Shown here in pieces: positions 1 through 11,811 of a stretch of DNA of 35,180 bases (the first letter of the stretch is position 1; each line of letters starts with the position of its first letter). This DNA comes from Apostichopus californicus (taxonomy: Eukaryota; Echinodermata; Holothuroidea; Aspidochirotida; Stichopodidae), in assembly GCA_020650975.1 (NCBI GenBank), contig JAIPMN010002455.1:1-35180 (forward strand), in the 5' to 3' direction. The notes beneath the pieces were generated by a model. The model saw nothing but the letters and a program-made list of their open reading frames with translations, ran no database searches and was not told the origin of the DNA. Position numbers and translations under genes: made by a program.

Positions 1-919
1 TATATATATTTTTTAAATAATATTTTTATCTTTTGAAGAATAGTTTATTTCAGTTCTGAATTTAATACTAAACTTGACTTCACATGTTGACCTATTTAGG
101 AAAAGGAAATAGATGTATCTCCTGGAAGTAAATGAAAGACTAACAGCCTCTGGCCAGAAAGTTACACACGAGTACCACTTGGGAGGCTGCGGCATGCTAA
201 GGTTAATTAAGGATAATCCACTACAATGAGGTGGTAGGGGGTTGTGAAGGTACTGATTGAAACCTATATGATAACCATTGAATTGTACAATTCAGAATTT
301 TCAGACGAAGCATTTTTTCCAGATTATGAGATGAGTGAATATGATCATAGACTACGAAAGTTTTCCTTCCAAGGGATAAATCTGGGTCAGCATACCTGTG
401 ATACTTCACGTGACCTTTTGGCTTAAAGTACCTGGCTCCTCTCACCGTTAGCATTCTCGGTTCACCATGTTTCTATATGAACCAAAAACCGATGGCTGAA
501 TTACGGAAGTGATATAAAATTATGATCACATCGCGTGTGTTTCTCGGAGTATGAAATTTTTTCTTCTGGCTCATTAATCTTCAATTGGAACATAAAACTC
601 TAGAAGTAGGTGTGAGAATCCGATCAAATACTCAGTACCTGTTTTTACTGTACAGTAGGTTTGATATAACTCGCTCGCCAAATACAATTTTCAGCTAAGC
701 CTGTCGTATAGTAGAATGTATTGTACAGTAAGATATTACAGTATATCTACAGGAATATATACAGTATGTCTTCAGGAAAAGGGCTGAAACGTACTCTGCT
801 GTAGCCCTCGGTTATCGTTAGTTACTCCTAATTTTTTTCTAATCTATTTTTGCTCGGGGGTTACTACAGTATGTCTATAATTTGATGACCGAGAGGACAT
901 TCCTGGTGAACTGGAAGGA
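1..919. other. Non-genic stretch
   Basis: AT-rich sequence with stop codons in all frames and no recognised exon. It contains several copies of the word TACAGTA or its complement (near 650, 725, 740 and 765). Confidence 0.6.
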
Positions 920-963
920 GAGTCCACTTTGAAGAGTCCACTTTGAAGAGTCCACTTTGAAGA
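920..963. repeat. 14-bp tandem repeat, three copies
   Basis: The unit GAGTCCACTTTGAA occurs three times in a row without mismatch, followed by a partial unit. No coding context. Confidence 0.9.
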
Positions 964-1256
964 GTGGTCAAACTACTTTAGCTTGTACAGTAGTTAGGTT
1001 ATATTTTGTTTTTTGCTGATAAATATCCAACCCAGAAGGCTTGATAGGTATAGTCTACACTAAGGTGACCTGCATGGCAGCAGATTCAGTGGGGAGATGG
1101 CTCAAGATGGCCAGCGTAGGCTACCACACACTGTCCTCCTTCCCTACCCCTGTTCATGTCCTCTATCCTCAAGGTACTTAGCTCAAGAGAGAAAAATTTG
1201 TGAAAAGAACACAGCGGCTAAAGAAGGAATTCAAGAAAACGAATGGATAGAACGTG

Positions 1257-1352
1257 TCCCTACCCAACCCCACCCCTCCCCATACCTACCCTGTCCCTAC
1301 CCAACCCTACCCCTCCCCATACCTACCCTGTCCCTACCCAACCCTACCCCTT
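1257..1352. repeat. 37-bp C-rich minisatellite
   Basis: Units beginning TCCCTACCCAACC start at 1257, 1294 and 1331, giving 2.6 copies with a period of 37. The strand is C-rich with almost no G. A frame open across it encodes Pro, Leu and Ser repeats and is an artefact of composition. Confidence 0.85.
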
Positions 1353-3080
1353 CCAACTGAGAACTTCACGGTGCATCCACCAATGATATTCCTTTGGTAG
1401 AACATTGCTATTCTATGAAAACTGAGAATCTTTTCTCCTGTAGTTATTTAGCTGACCTTCTATTAGAGGATATGGTGTGGTCAATGTGCTCCCTCTTTCC
1501 CTATCACCATTTCCCTCAACGTTCCCCCCCCCCCCCAAGCCGAGATCTGCATCAACACCTCCATCACATGTAGAACTTATGAGAAAGATTAATTAAGCAG
1601 CCAAAAGATATTACAGGAACTGCGAAAGGAAAGTCTACTGTAGCCATAGACTCTCTTGCGATATGTTTATCTCCAATTCATAAAGTTATTCAGACTATTG
1701 CAACATAGCACATTAAAGCATGTTTTATGTTATACATATATATTATCTTCACTGTACATAACTTTGTCTCAGGCTTAAACATTAAAGCCCATGCACAATA
1801 AATGCACATGGTTGAAACTCTCTCTTCCATCTTCATTACAGTACCCATGTACTGTAGAACATACAACACATTCTTATACATTACAGTTATTATTGGATTC
1901 ATTAAATTTCTCTGTAATCCATGGAGTCTCGAATATGGCGAGAAGACCCTGAAGTGCTCTACAAACACAGTGTAAAAACACAACAACTCCCTGTTTTTTT
2001 CAGCGAAATAATTTGAAATTGCACAGTTTTGTTTCATCTCAATTTTGAGGTATTAGTAAACAGTAATTTGAATAGAGCTCAGAAGCCAGATGTCCCTGGA
2101 ATGCGTGCAAGCAGATGGAAAACGATTTTGGACTGCTGAACGGTACCTGTCGTGTAGTAGCACGGTTAACGTAGATTTAGTGGATGTCTCCAGTAATGTA
2201 TGTGCATGTACAGTAGTGCAGTTACATTACTGTAGCTACAGTACAGTAGATATGCAGTGGTAAGCAATAAACGTAGTTTAAAATACATTCCATCGAGAAC
2301 AATATTATACTGTATATTTTGCATATGCAGACCCAACAGTTTTTGACTGCCTTGCTCTTTGCCTTTTTATAGTAATTATGGCCATTTTTCACAAAACATT
2401 TTGAAATGTCCATCTAAAAGCATTACATACAGTAGCAACCCCCAAACTCGCTTTAAGGACATTATGCAAATGGCCACGGTGTTTGAAAAGCTCACTACAG
2501 ACCATCTTTGATTCTTTGACAATGTTTGCATATATATTTGACAAGTTGTATTCATTGCAGTACCTGCATAAATATTGGTGTTGACCTTGCTGTCATATAT
2601 GACACAGACTGCTTATGACCAGGTTTTTAACTGAATTGTATAGTGATCAATATAATTCTGCTTCCGAGTGTTTCATTGTATAACGTAATTAGTGTTTTAC
2701 AGTGGTCCTCCCTCTATATGATTTAATAGAATGCAAACCAAATCCAAGTCTATCTACAGTAAGGTCTATGCACAATTTACGTAGAGCAATAAATACATGG
2801 GCTGTTTTTCTTTCTTTTCTTCTCCCACCCCTGTGCGTGCCCCTTCCTTTGTTCCCTTTCTTGGTCGGCTGGCATAATTTGTTTTTCAAATCCCTATCAT
2901 GTACATTTTTGTTTATGTGATCAGCACTCGATCTGTATTGATTCGTCTGTACAAATATGATCAAGTACATTGGAATTTTATAAAATGGAGCAGGAATGAT
3001 TTTTGTGCAAGCAAGGAATCTGTATTAAGTTACTGTAAATAGCTCTAAACCAAACGTAAATTAGCATATAATTCAGTCCG
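1353..3080. other. Non-genic stretch
   Basis: No exon, RNA gene or clear transposon seen. It has a C-run near 1524-1537 and dense TACAGTA/TACTGTA words near 1840-1857, 2210-2250 and 2430. Open frames here are short, AT-rich and without recognisable motifs. Confidence 0.55.
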
Positions 3081-3081
3081 G

Positions 3082-4110
3082 GTATAATTGCGATCAATGT
3101 CTTTTCCATAGTTTGCAATAAAGTTGTTCTACGACCAACATTGAGTGAGATAACAATAGAGTGGGCTCTTGTCATATGATCCATACCACTTCAGTAGGCC
3201 ATACAGTATATGTTACAGGAATAATGATACTGAAGGCTGCTTTAATATTGCATCATACTGTATACAGGGATGTGCCCATGCTGGGCGGCACTGGGCGGCC
3301 CCGCGCAGCACTAAAAATTACCGCCCAGCACTGTCTTAAAAATCATGAATCCCTCCCAGCACTATTTTCATCTAAAATCCTGACATTCCTAACAATATAT
3401 TCCACATAAATTGGGCCTAGCCTATGCCAAAATCATAAAGACTAATAATGCATCAGTTACGCATGCGAGAAACATTACTTACGGCTCTCAATCGGTCCCT
3501 TGTAAAATCTCTTGGAAACAGACTAATAACTTTTACCAGGTACGTAATATATATTTCACTAAAACAATATTAAAAAATGTAAATTGTCAGCAAAACTAGT
3601 ACTTGTGTATGTGCTTATAAAGCTACACAAGTGCCAGCATTTGGCATCTGAGCACCTTCAAAAATCGCCTCCCTCCCACTTATTCCCCTCCCCCAGGACG
3701 GGGATCAGTATACCCGGCACACAGGAAATCCTGGGCACATCCCTGTGTATACAGTACATTTTGTATGGGAACATCTAATACTTCCGTAGCTATTGTGAAG
3801 AAAGATGTGCTAAAGTGATATCTACCAGCAAATTCATAGTCCTTGTCACAGTGCCTTCCTTGTATAATTGAAATCAATGTTTTTTGTCAAAGCTTGCAAT
3901 GAAGTTGTTCTAAGACCAACTTACACTAGAGTAGGCTCTTGTCATATGATCCATACCACTTCAGGAGGCATATAATGTTACAGGAATAATCATACTGAAG
4001 GCTGCTTTAATATTGCATCATATACAATTTGTATGGGAACATCTAATACTTTCATAGAGCTATTGTGAAGAAAGATGTGCTAAAGTGATATCTACCAGCA
4101 AAATCATAGC
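3082..4110. repeat. Tandem segmental duplication, one copy interrupted
   Basis: Two adjacent diverged copies of a roughly 280-bp segment. Copy 1 runs 3082-3264 and resumes at 3746-3845; copy 2 runs about 3861-4110. Shared landmarks include TCATATGATCCATACCACTT, GAAGGCTGCTTTAATATTGC and AAGATGTGCTAAAGTGATAT. Copy 2 lacks the 481 bp that separate the halves of copy 1, so it gives an empty-site comparison for that insertion. Confidence 0.85.
3265..3745. mobile_element. 481-bp TIR element (non-autonomous DNA transposon)
   Basis: The insertion is bounded by inverted termini CAGGGATGTGCCCA at the left and TGGGCACATCCCTG at the right. TGTATA flanks both sides directly (3259-3264 and 3746-3751), consistent with a 6-bp target duplication. 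The neighbouring duplicate copy lacks it. The interior has no coding capacity and begins with GC-rich GGGCGGC motifs. The CAGGG terminus resembles hAT-type elements, but those usually give 8-bp duplications, so the superfamily is left open. Confidence 0.75.
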
Positions 4111-4987
4111 CCTCCCCACAACAAAAAATAGAAAAATTAAAGTAAGTTATGTCCAGGTAATGGTGCAGACTTTACCTTCAAATCTCACTTATGAGCATAC
4201 TGTACTTTAACAGTAACACTGTCGATGCAAGTCTGCAGTGTGCATTTTATTGCCTTTGTGCTAAGTTTCTCACATCGGTATGCACCTACAGCACGTTAGG
4301 CTACAGTAGTAGCTTAATTTAATTATTAACGTACATCGTATTATCACATCAATTGTCAACTAGGTTTAGGTGTCATGCAAGTAAGTGTATGTACATGGGT
4401 GTTTGCTATTTTGGTATCTACATGAAAAACACTTTCAAAAAGGAGTGAAGGCTGAAGTACCCGTAAAACCTTGCCAGCAAAGAATTAAGTGTTAATTATC
4501 AAGCTTTGTGATTGGTTTGACTACAGTACTGTAGATCAGTTCACACCAGTGTGATTGCAAAACGGGCGTGTTGGACTGGGTGTGAACAGTGACTACGATT
4601 TTACCCTCCGAAACATTTTAAAAAAACATTTGAGTCGGTTATTGATGCTTCAGACTTGGCAATGGGCATACATGTGCGCTCTAGTGTTTTATTATTCTAG
4701 ATAACTACAGACTTATAGCCTTGACCCTATATATTACTCAAGTTTGTTGCAACAATAAAAGCTTTTGCAATATTTGTTATTCCTTAAGAAACATTCCCAC
4801 GTCGGTCAGTACTTTTAACTGGTGCTGTATTCGATAGGTTTTGATGGGAAAGGGGGGGATTGGGGGAGGGGGAAATTTGGCTCTTTTATTATAACATCAT
4901 GTGCTTTTGATGCATCAAAGAGCGTGATGTTCATGTGAGTCAATTTGCAAATACTCTAACATCAACTATATTGTTTTGTCTAGGAAA
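4111..4987. other. Non-genic stretch
   Basis: No exon or transposon recognised. A G-rich patch lies near 4849-4871 and several TACAGTA words near 4300 and 4523. Confidence 0.55.
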
Positions 4988-5425
4988 CAAGACATTGTTA
5001 TCCTTGATAAAATACCCTGTTGTCATAAATTATACCCTGTTGTCATAAATTGTTCAATTGTTTCCTATGTATGTTAATCTGTAAAACTAATTCATAAATT
5101 CACTAGTTTTGTATTTTCCTGACATTGTTATCCTTGAAAGAAAAACATGTCGTCATAAGTTGTTCAATTGTTTAATACATCTTAATCTGTAAAACTTATG
5201 CATGAATTCACTAGTTTTGTGTTTCCTGACATTGTTATCCTTGAAAGAAAAACATGTCATCATAAATTGTTTTATTGTTTCCTACATCTTGTGAATTCAT
5301 TACTTTTGTTTTTCCTGACATTGTTATCCTTGAAAGAAAAACATGTTACCATAAATTGTTCAATCATTTTTTCCTACATGTATTAATCTGTAAAACGAAC
5401 GCATGAATTCACTTATTTTGTTTTA
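4988..5425. repeat. Irregular tandem repeat, 90-130 bp units
   Basis: GACATTGTTATCCTTGA recurs at about 4991, 5121, 5228 and 5319. Each copy is followed by CATAA(A/G)TTGTTCAATTG-like sequence and, in most copies, by GCATGAATTCACTAGTTTTG-like sequence. Unit lengths differ because of internal deletions, and the first unit carries a small internal duplication (ATACCCTGTTGTCATAAATT twice). Confidence 0.85.
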
Positions 5426-5463
5426 TCCTGTCGCTATGTTTCTCTACATGTGTGTATGTGTGC

Positions 5464-5642
5464 GTTTGTTTTGTATTCTGACCGAGGACTTGAACAAAAG
5501 AATTCCAGGTCCTTGGTTGTGATTTCTAAAGAATCACCACGTCCTCGGAAGAATTCTATTGTATGGGGTATTGTTAAGGTTAGGGTATGTGGATTTGAAC
5601 AATGGAAAATACAATGGGGTCCTCGGTCTGAATGTAATACAA
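5464..5642. repeat. Nested inverted repeat
   Basis: Outer arms: GTATTCTGACCGAGGAC near 5472-5488 pairs with GTCCTCGGTCTGAAT near 5619-5633 and beyond. Inner arms: AGAATTCC..GTGATTTCT (about 5500-5528) pairs with AGAATCAC..AGAATTCT (about 5531-5558), around an AA loop. TG-rich sequence on one side and a (TG)n run at 5647-5670 flank it. It looks like a foldback element; no target duplication was identified. Confidence 0.65.
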
Positions 5643-6089
5643 ACATGTATGTGTGTGTGTGTGTGTGTGTGCTATAACTTTCACCCTCAGTCATAGTGTT
5701 AATGCCTGTACCTTGCTTCTCATTTACCTAAAATACTGCACGCCGGATAACCATTTAAGTCCCTCTCGTTTCTAGGACTTTTATTGTCCAAATGTCCATG
5801 CAACACATTTATTGTTTCACTTTATTCTTTCAATATTCCTGTCGTGCGTTCTTCTTTTTCTTTTCATTTTTTGTGAATTACTTCTTTCCCTTCTAGTTCA
5901 TGTATTACAGATCATTTGACACAGATGTGTGAGGCACAAAAAAGGACATTTGTAAGAGAATATCAGAATAATAGTTTTGTTTTGGAACCAAGGCTTATCC
6001 CAGAGATGCCCAAAATTTCAGGTTCTCTGATTTTTTATGCTTATTTTGTCTCCAGATGATGAAATCTTATATTTACTTCGCTCCTTGCA

Positions 6090-6194
6090 TACCTGTCTCC
6101 TCACGCCCTTGCACACATTCTGCGGTGTCTATAATATCCATGGTAACCCTTTAACACTGTGCACCCTTCATGACCGGCTCCCCGGTCATTGCCC
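6090..6194 (+). repeat. Dispersed repeat family, copy 1
   Basis: Shares with three other places in the window an opening ACCTGTCTCC, a middle GGTAACCCTTTAACACTGTG and an end containing GACCGG..CCGGTCA. Sister copies are at 7908-8017, 8497-8606 (minus) and 19682-19771. Class unknown; no termini defined. Confidence 0.7.
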
Positions 6195-6684
6195 CTCCTT
6201 GTTCTGCCATCTTAAGCGCCCACACGTTTTTTTTCGATCAGAATTTTCCCTTCGGATGTAGTCCTTACGGTAGCAGTAAGTTTTGGATTTTTCAAGCCCA
6301 AGTTGGAACTAAGTTATGGCACTATATTCTTCTGTTCTTATCTGACAGTGAAATGAAGCCTCAATTCTCAAAAGTTAAAGCTTACACAATTACCAAACTT
6401 TGCAGTATATTCCAAATTTTACTCAATTTTCCTTCACAGACTGAACTTTTTGTATTGTAAGTCCAGTTGTTGATTCATTTTGTTCCAGAAGGTTTCTTTG
6501 AAACATGCCAAGTACGAAGTACGGGGCTGCTCATTGTCTCGTAACTTCACAGTTTGTGAGTTGCATATCGCAGGGAAGGGTGACTTGACCCTCTTTACAT
6601 CATGATCAGGTTGAACAGCACTTATCCCCAACACATATAGCCAGCCTACCTTGATGTACTATATATACATGCAAGCAGCTTGCA

Positions 6685-7014
6685 TATAACCTTTACCTAC
6701 AGTAAAGCCTTTACCTACTGTACCTACTTTTACCTACAGTAAAGCCATATAACCTTTACCTACCTACCTTTACCTACAGTAAAGCTTTATAACCTTTACC
6801 TACAGTAAAGCCTTTACCTACCTTTACCTACCTACATTTACTTACAGTAAAGCCATATAACCTTTACCCACAGTAAAGCCTTTACCTACCTTTATCTACC
6901 TACCTTTACCTACAGTAAAGCATATACCTACAGTAAAGCCATATTACCTTTACCTACAGTAAAGCCATATAACCTTTACCTACAGTAAAGCCATAAAACC
7001 TTTACCTACAGTAA
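6685..7014. repeat. 26-bp minisatellite with ACCTACAGTAAAGCC core
   Basis: Over a dozen copies of a unit containing CCTTTACCTACAGTAAAGCC with ATATAA spacers. Shorter units lack part of the spacer. The CTACAGTA core is the same word found in the 30-bp minisatellite near 12 kb. Confidence 0.9.
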
Positions 7015-7370
7015 TGCTCAGAAGTGACAAACTGATGTCTCTGCTTTTCCTGCTTTAATATTTTGTTACTGTACTTCGTTGTTGTTCTGGAAACGGAATC
7101 TATAAACTTTCAATATCTATGTTTATGTTGAATGTTTCCGGTATTTCCTGCTACTGTATGTTTTGTTAGTCCTGTAATTTACAGGTGTATGATTGTACTA
7201 TTTATCCTGAGTGTATATACATCCTGAAATGTGAATTAATTGAAAGCCTGACATATGTATGTACACTGTATATACAGTAAATCTGTTAATTCTAGAGGCA
7301 GAACTTTATATTATTTTAAGGCTGCTTAAGTGCTTTTAATATGTGCAGTCAAGGTCAGATAAAGTCTTCA

Positions 7371-7438
7371 TAATAATAAGTAAAATTTATATAGCCCATA
7401 TTCAGCAAAGCTGCTCAAAGCGCTTTACAAATGTAAAA
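7371..7438 (-). mobile_element. Retroelement 3' tail fragment
   Basis: Reverse-complemented, this reads TGTAAAGCGCTTTGAGCAGC then GGGCTATATAAATTTTACTTATTATT. It matches the tail of the LINE fragment at 8200-8368 (GTAAAACGCCTTGAGCAGTG, GGCGCTATATAAG, then ATT repeats). No coding part remains. Confidence 0.6.
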
Positions 7439-7907
7439 CCTCAAAAAAAATAGTAACAAAACCAAAATATTATAAATATAGAACCAATAAGGCAAAAAAT
7501 GTAAAAGCCAAAGCAACAATATAAAAAACACACCGGTACTAAACGATACTAAAAACTAAAACGCATACAGTCCAAAACAATTTCAGAAGTATGTAAATAG
7601 TAAAATAGATTAAATCATAGTCAATGTTTAAATATAAATAAGTATGAGAAACTATAGTACAGTAAGACAATTATTGTAAAAGCCTAAAACAGTTAGTAAT
7701 AAACACCCAATACCAAACGTTTAAAATTGAACCCTAAACGTAGTAAATAAATTTATAAAAATAGATTCCAAAAAAAATGTCATCTTGAGATATGCAGAAA
7801 TTCATGAGATCATGCAGGACTGCCAATGACTTTACCTTTTAAATACACCTACAGTAACATAGATTCCAAACTACAAGTGTGATTAATTTTTTTCCCTTCA
7901 TACCTGG

Positions 7908-8017
7908 CTTATCTGTCTCCCCACAACCTTAGCACTCTCGTTCTGCCATGCCTAGAACAAACCGGTTACCTTTCAACACTGTGCGCCCTCTATGTCCGGA
8001 CCTCTCCGGTCAATACC
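7908..8017 (+). repeat. Dispersed repeat family, copy 2 (left arm of inverted pair)
   Basis: Contains CCTTAGCACTCTCGTT, CCGGTTACC and GTCCGGACCTCTCCGGTCAA. The same features occur on the minus strand at 8497-8606, so the two copies form inverted arms about 480 bp apart. GTCCGGAC is itself palindromic. Confidence 0.75.
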
Positions 8018-8179
8018 ACCACAACATGCCTAGACGTACTTTGTTTTGTGCGTGGATTTTTTTTTCTTCCCATCTTCAATTTGTTCAGAACTGTGTTTTC
8101 TTGAGACCTTCTTCACCTTTTTGGAATAATGAGTTTATTCTGTGACACCCTGAGATCATGGAAATGCATATAGTCAAAT

Positions 8180-8368
8180 ATTCTGCATCTTACAGGTTCA
8201 CTCACTGTATCTAAACTTTCTACATTCAAAAGTCTACTTAAGACCCATCTTTTCACTTGTTCTTTTGTAAATTAATCTGCTTTCATTGTAAAACGCCTTG
8301 AGCAGTGACTTTTGTCTACTGATTTGGCGCTATATAAGTCTCATTTATTATTATTATTATTATTATTG
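8180..8368 (+). mobile_element. Truncated LINE 3' end
   Basis: An open stretch ending at TAA 8273-8275 reads SKLSTFKSLLKTHLFTCSF, which resembles the C-terminus of reverse-transcriptase ORFs of CR1/L2/Jockey-like LINEs, where an FKS.LKTHLF motif is common. It is followed by a GGCGCTATATAAG tail and an (ATT)n run at 8345-8368, as expected for the 3' end of such an element. The 5' part is missing. It lies between the arms of the inverted repeat pair. Confidence 0.6.
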
Positions 8369-8496
8369 AAGAGAGTTGATTCTAAGAGTATAGCGTATAG
8401 GTGAGAGTACAGTAGCCTCCGTACAGGGAGGAGGCTACTCCTGGTATACTGTAGGTTAGGGAAGGGAAGGGGAAGCGGTATCATAAGAAGTAAGGG

Positions 8497-8606
8497 CATT
8501 GACCGGAGAGGTCCGGACATAAGAGGGCGCACAGCGTTAAAAGGTTACCAGTTTATTTTGGGCACGGTTTAACGAGAGTGCTAAGGTTTGGTGGAAGACA
8601 GGTAAG
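8497..8606 (-). repeat. Dispersed repeat family, copy 3 (right arm, inverted)
   Basis: The reverse complement reads ACCTGTCTTCC, CCTTAGCACTCTCGTT, CTGGTAACCTTTTAACGCTG and GTCCGGACCTCTCCGGTCAA, in the same order as copy 2. The arms are diverged by small indels, so it is an old inversion or an independent insertion. Confidence 0.75.
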
Positions 8607-8609
8607 CTC

Positions 8610-11182
8610 ATCACTCATAAATATCCAACCCCGTAAGTTTTGGGAATTTTTCTATTGGTAGGGGAACGAAGGTGGTGGGAGGGGGTTGAAGAGGGTTGAA
8701 GAAAACAAAAAGTTGAAAAAAAGGTTGGCACAAAAGTTTTGTTTACAATAAAAATTATAGCTAGTTTCTGCAATCCAGGAAATATTTTGGTCCATATAAT
8801 TTTTTGGCCTCCCCATTACACATAATATATACTTATATTTTTTCTGGCCCATAAACTTAAGATAAGTCTTAAAACAAATACTGAAATATTATTACCCAAT
8901 ATTCATTTTCTATGTTCATTGATAAATTCGTTAGCCTCACCATTTCCTCATAAAACTTATTAACCTTCCAACATTTGAGATTTAGGATATAAAACAATAT
9001 ATGAAATATTCATAGTCAGTTTACTTGTACATAATTTGTTACATAATTGACTTTTTCCTAGAATTCACAAGAACCTCTTCAAAGCTACAGACATCAGTTC
9101 TGTACACTGTCTTTGCACAGGATGACCGTGTAAAAAACATCCAGAGTTAATTAACGAGAGCACCGTCAATCATGTTATTGATCTCCTAAGTTTGATGTAA
9201 ATTACCATGATGTAATCAATCAATAGAAGGCTACATGTACTTTGCAGTACTTGTAAATAAAAATTCAGTTTTATCTGCTGGTGGTGGAAACAGAGAGTGC
9301 ACACTTCAAAAATTGTTCAGTTCAGGAGGATCTAGTAAAAAAAATTAATAATAAAATATATACATTTTTTTAGTGTTTTGGTGATCTTTTGTCGATCAAG
9401 TACAGGGCATTATATGGAGCATTTCATTTTCTGCTTATTATCTAAATACTGTGTTTGTAAAGCTATCCATAACATAAAAGAAAAAAGTGGAAGTAAGTGA
9501 AGCACCTATCATCTGAGCTCCCCCTTTCCTTCCAAATTAAGGTCAAATTAAACTAAACTCAGATTTGCAAGGGCTGCATTATTGTAGAGATCTCATATTC
9601 GAATTACAAAGTACAACCTGAGAGCTGCTCAGTATAAACAACTCGCCAATACAAACCAGTCAGTGTGCGCATAATTCCATCTACCCTTATAAATGCCAAC
9701 TTTGCCAGCTAGTAGCCTGGGGTCAAATCTCTAATTTGCATTCATTATTATGATTGTCCTCCAGGGTTTCCTGCTTACGGGCGATTTTGAGAGTGGTTTT
9801 GAGAATTTTTACATTGTATATACATGTCCTCAGAATGCAGAGAAAGTTGTCCTCATAAGGGCAGTAATGACGTCCATTTTCTTTTTGAATTTAAATAAAT
9901 ATTTGTTTTCTATGGTAGCTGTATCATCCATCAGAAGTTACTGTACTTTTCAGTTTTACAATCTGGTCTGTGTACTGTCGCTAAAGGGGCGAAAGAAAGC
10001 AATTTGTTATGATTATATACAGCTAGGGCAGTATTTGACACGCAATTAACTTCACGGCATGCTCTTTATCCACTTTAAAAACGTGAAAGGTTTTGAAAGG
10101 CATTAGTTTACTAAAAGCCTGTTTAATGTACACATGAACAGTTATAATGTTAAATAGGTTAGACATTTCACAGCTTACTTAAATTAAACCAAAGCAGACT
10201 GTCATGTTTCACTTCACACTTGTTGGATCTCCAGACATGTAGTTGGTGCTCATTCCCACTCAATGCATTAATTCTACAGATCAATAGCCTAATTGTCTGT
10301 GGTTCATACTTTACAAAGACTATCATAGGTGTCATTTCTGTCCAAAATAGTTCTTTCAATTTGTAATTCAAAGCTAAACCATTCAAGTTACTATCAGTAG
10401 ATTATTATCAACTCCTATGAACAGACTTTTATGTACATGTACAGTATGTACGAATGTACATAAAAAGTATAGGCACGGCCTATTAATTGCACATCTCAAA
10501 TGATATGCTCATGCCGTTCAGTATTCGTTAGGGGAGGATGTGTATTTATTTTTTGTCAGGTAGGGAGGGGGAGGGAAGGGTTGAAAGTAAATTGCAGGAA
10601 AAGAGGAGTGCTGGAGATAAGATAATTTCTTGTGGAATTGGGAAACATGTATGCTGTGGCATTAACACAAATCAATGTTTTGCAGTTCTGCAAAAATGGT
10701 CAAGCTTAATACTGTAGCATTATTATGAGTGGGTAGGTATATTGCTGTTCTTAACATGGTAGATAACAATATTAGGAAAGAGAAAAGATCACATTTGGAG
10801 ACTTAATTATAGTGATTTTTGTTATGCAAATGTTTCTCTTTGTTTTGGTTCAATTAAGGTTGTGTTTCACAACGCTGGTCTCTTGTGTAAATATTATTCT
10901 TACATCAACGTACAGTACTGTATCTTCTTGTGTACTGCCAGCTAATCAGTTGGAACCACAATAAGTTGATGTTCAAACACAGTTATCTGATTTACATTCA
11001 GATTATGATCATTATCTACTTCATTTGCATAATTCTAAGTTCAATAAACCAACAAGGAAACAATATTTGTTCGACCATGAATCATTCTTTGACTGTAAAT
11101 TATGGTCAATAATACTGGATTTATTCACAATCATGTGTTGAACAAACTCTGCAGCCCCTAAGCAAAGTTGAAAAAGCAGAGG
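8610..11182. other. Non-genic stretch
   Basis: No exon, RNA gene or bounded transposon seen. The sequence is AT-rich, with a G-rich patch near 10551-10580. The longest open frame (9750-10049) has no recognisable motif. Confidence 0.5.
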
Positions 11183-11186
11183 TTAA

Positions 11187-11789
11187 AGCAGCATTTTGCG
11201 TCCTTTTCTATGATTTTTCTCAACCTCACTGACTCCACTATGCCATAATGACATACATAACTAGCTTATCTATTTAAATCTTACTTCAAATGGTGGCATA
11301 AAAGTCGAAAAATTTGCAACTTTCAACTTTGTTTTTCTCCAAGATATTATCCGTTGGGATCCCAATAAACCTATAGATATTTAAACACTACGAACGTCAT
11401 TGACCAATACGTAATACAACACCATGCTTGATTTGTGTACAGTCTATATGGCAGTTGTACCAGGGAGTTCCATAACAACTCCCTGGTTGTATGGAACGCA
11501 AAGTCTTGAATCTATATTTAGCAACGGCTCATAACTAAACCTGCATCTCTGATTGGTTGAATTCAAACTAGTGGGTTTTGGGCGCACTGTATGCGATTAA
11601 TTTTAAATGTGGTATTTGTCGTGGACACTGTTCTCATTTTCTGCAAATATCCTTAATTACTCGCCAATTAAAGTTGTTGGCAGGGAAAAACTTGGCTAAT
11701 ATCTTAGTTTGCTGTTTTGTGATTGATGTCAAAAAGTCGATGGATATGTCAAAAAAGTAGAAAACAGCGACCAAACGCAAAGTGCTGCT
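11187..11789. mobile_element. 603-bp MITE flanked by TTAA
   Basis: The left end AGCAGCATTTTGCGTCC and the right end (reverse complement) AGCAGCACTTTGCGTTT are terminal inverted repeats. Both are immediately flanked by TTAA (11183-11186 and 11790-11793). TTAA duplication is typical of the piggyBac and Kolobok superfamilies. The interior has no transposase frame. It contains a 10-bp hairpin, CCAGGGAGTT/AACTCCCTGG, at about 11460-11486. A minisatellite begins about 20 bp beyond the right end. Confidence 0.8.
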
Positions 11790-11811
11790 TTAAAAGGAGA
11801 CACCAACCCAA

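Noticed and set aside
1097..1360. 87-codon frame ending in Pro- and Leu-rich repeats.
   Set aside because: The last third is the C-rich 37-bp minisatellite. The first part has no recognisable motif.
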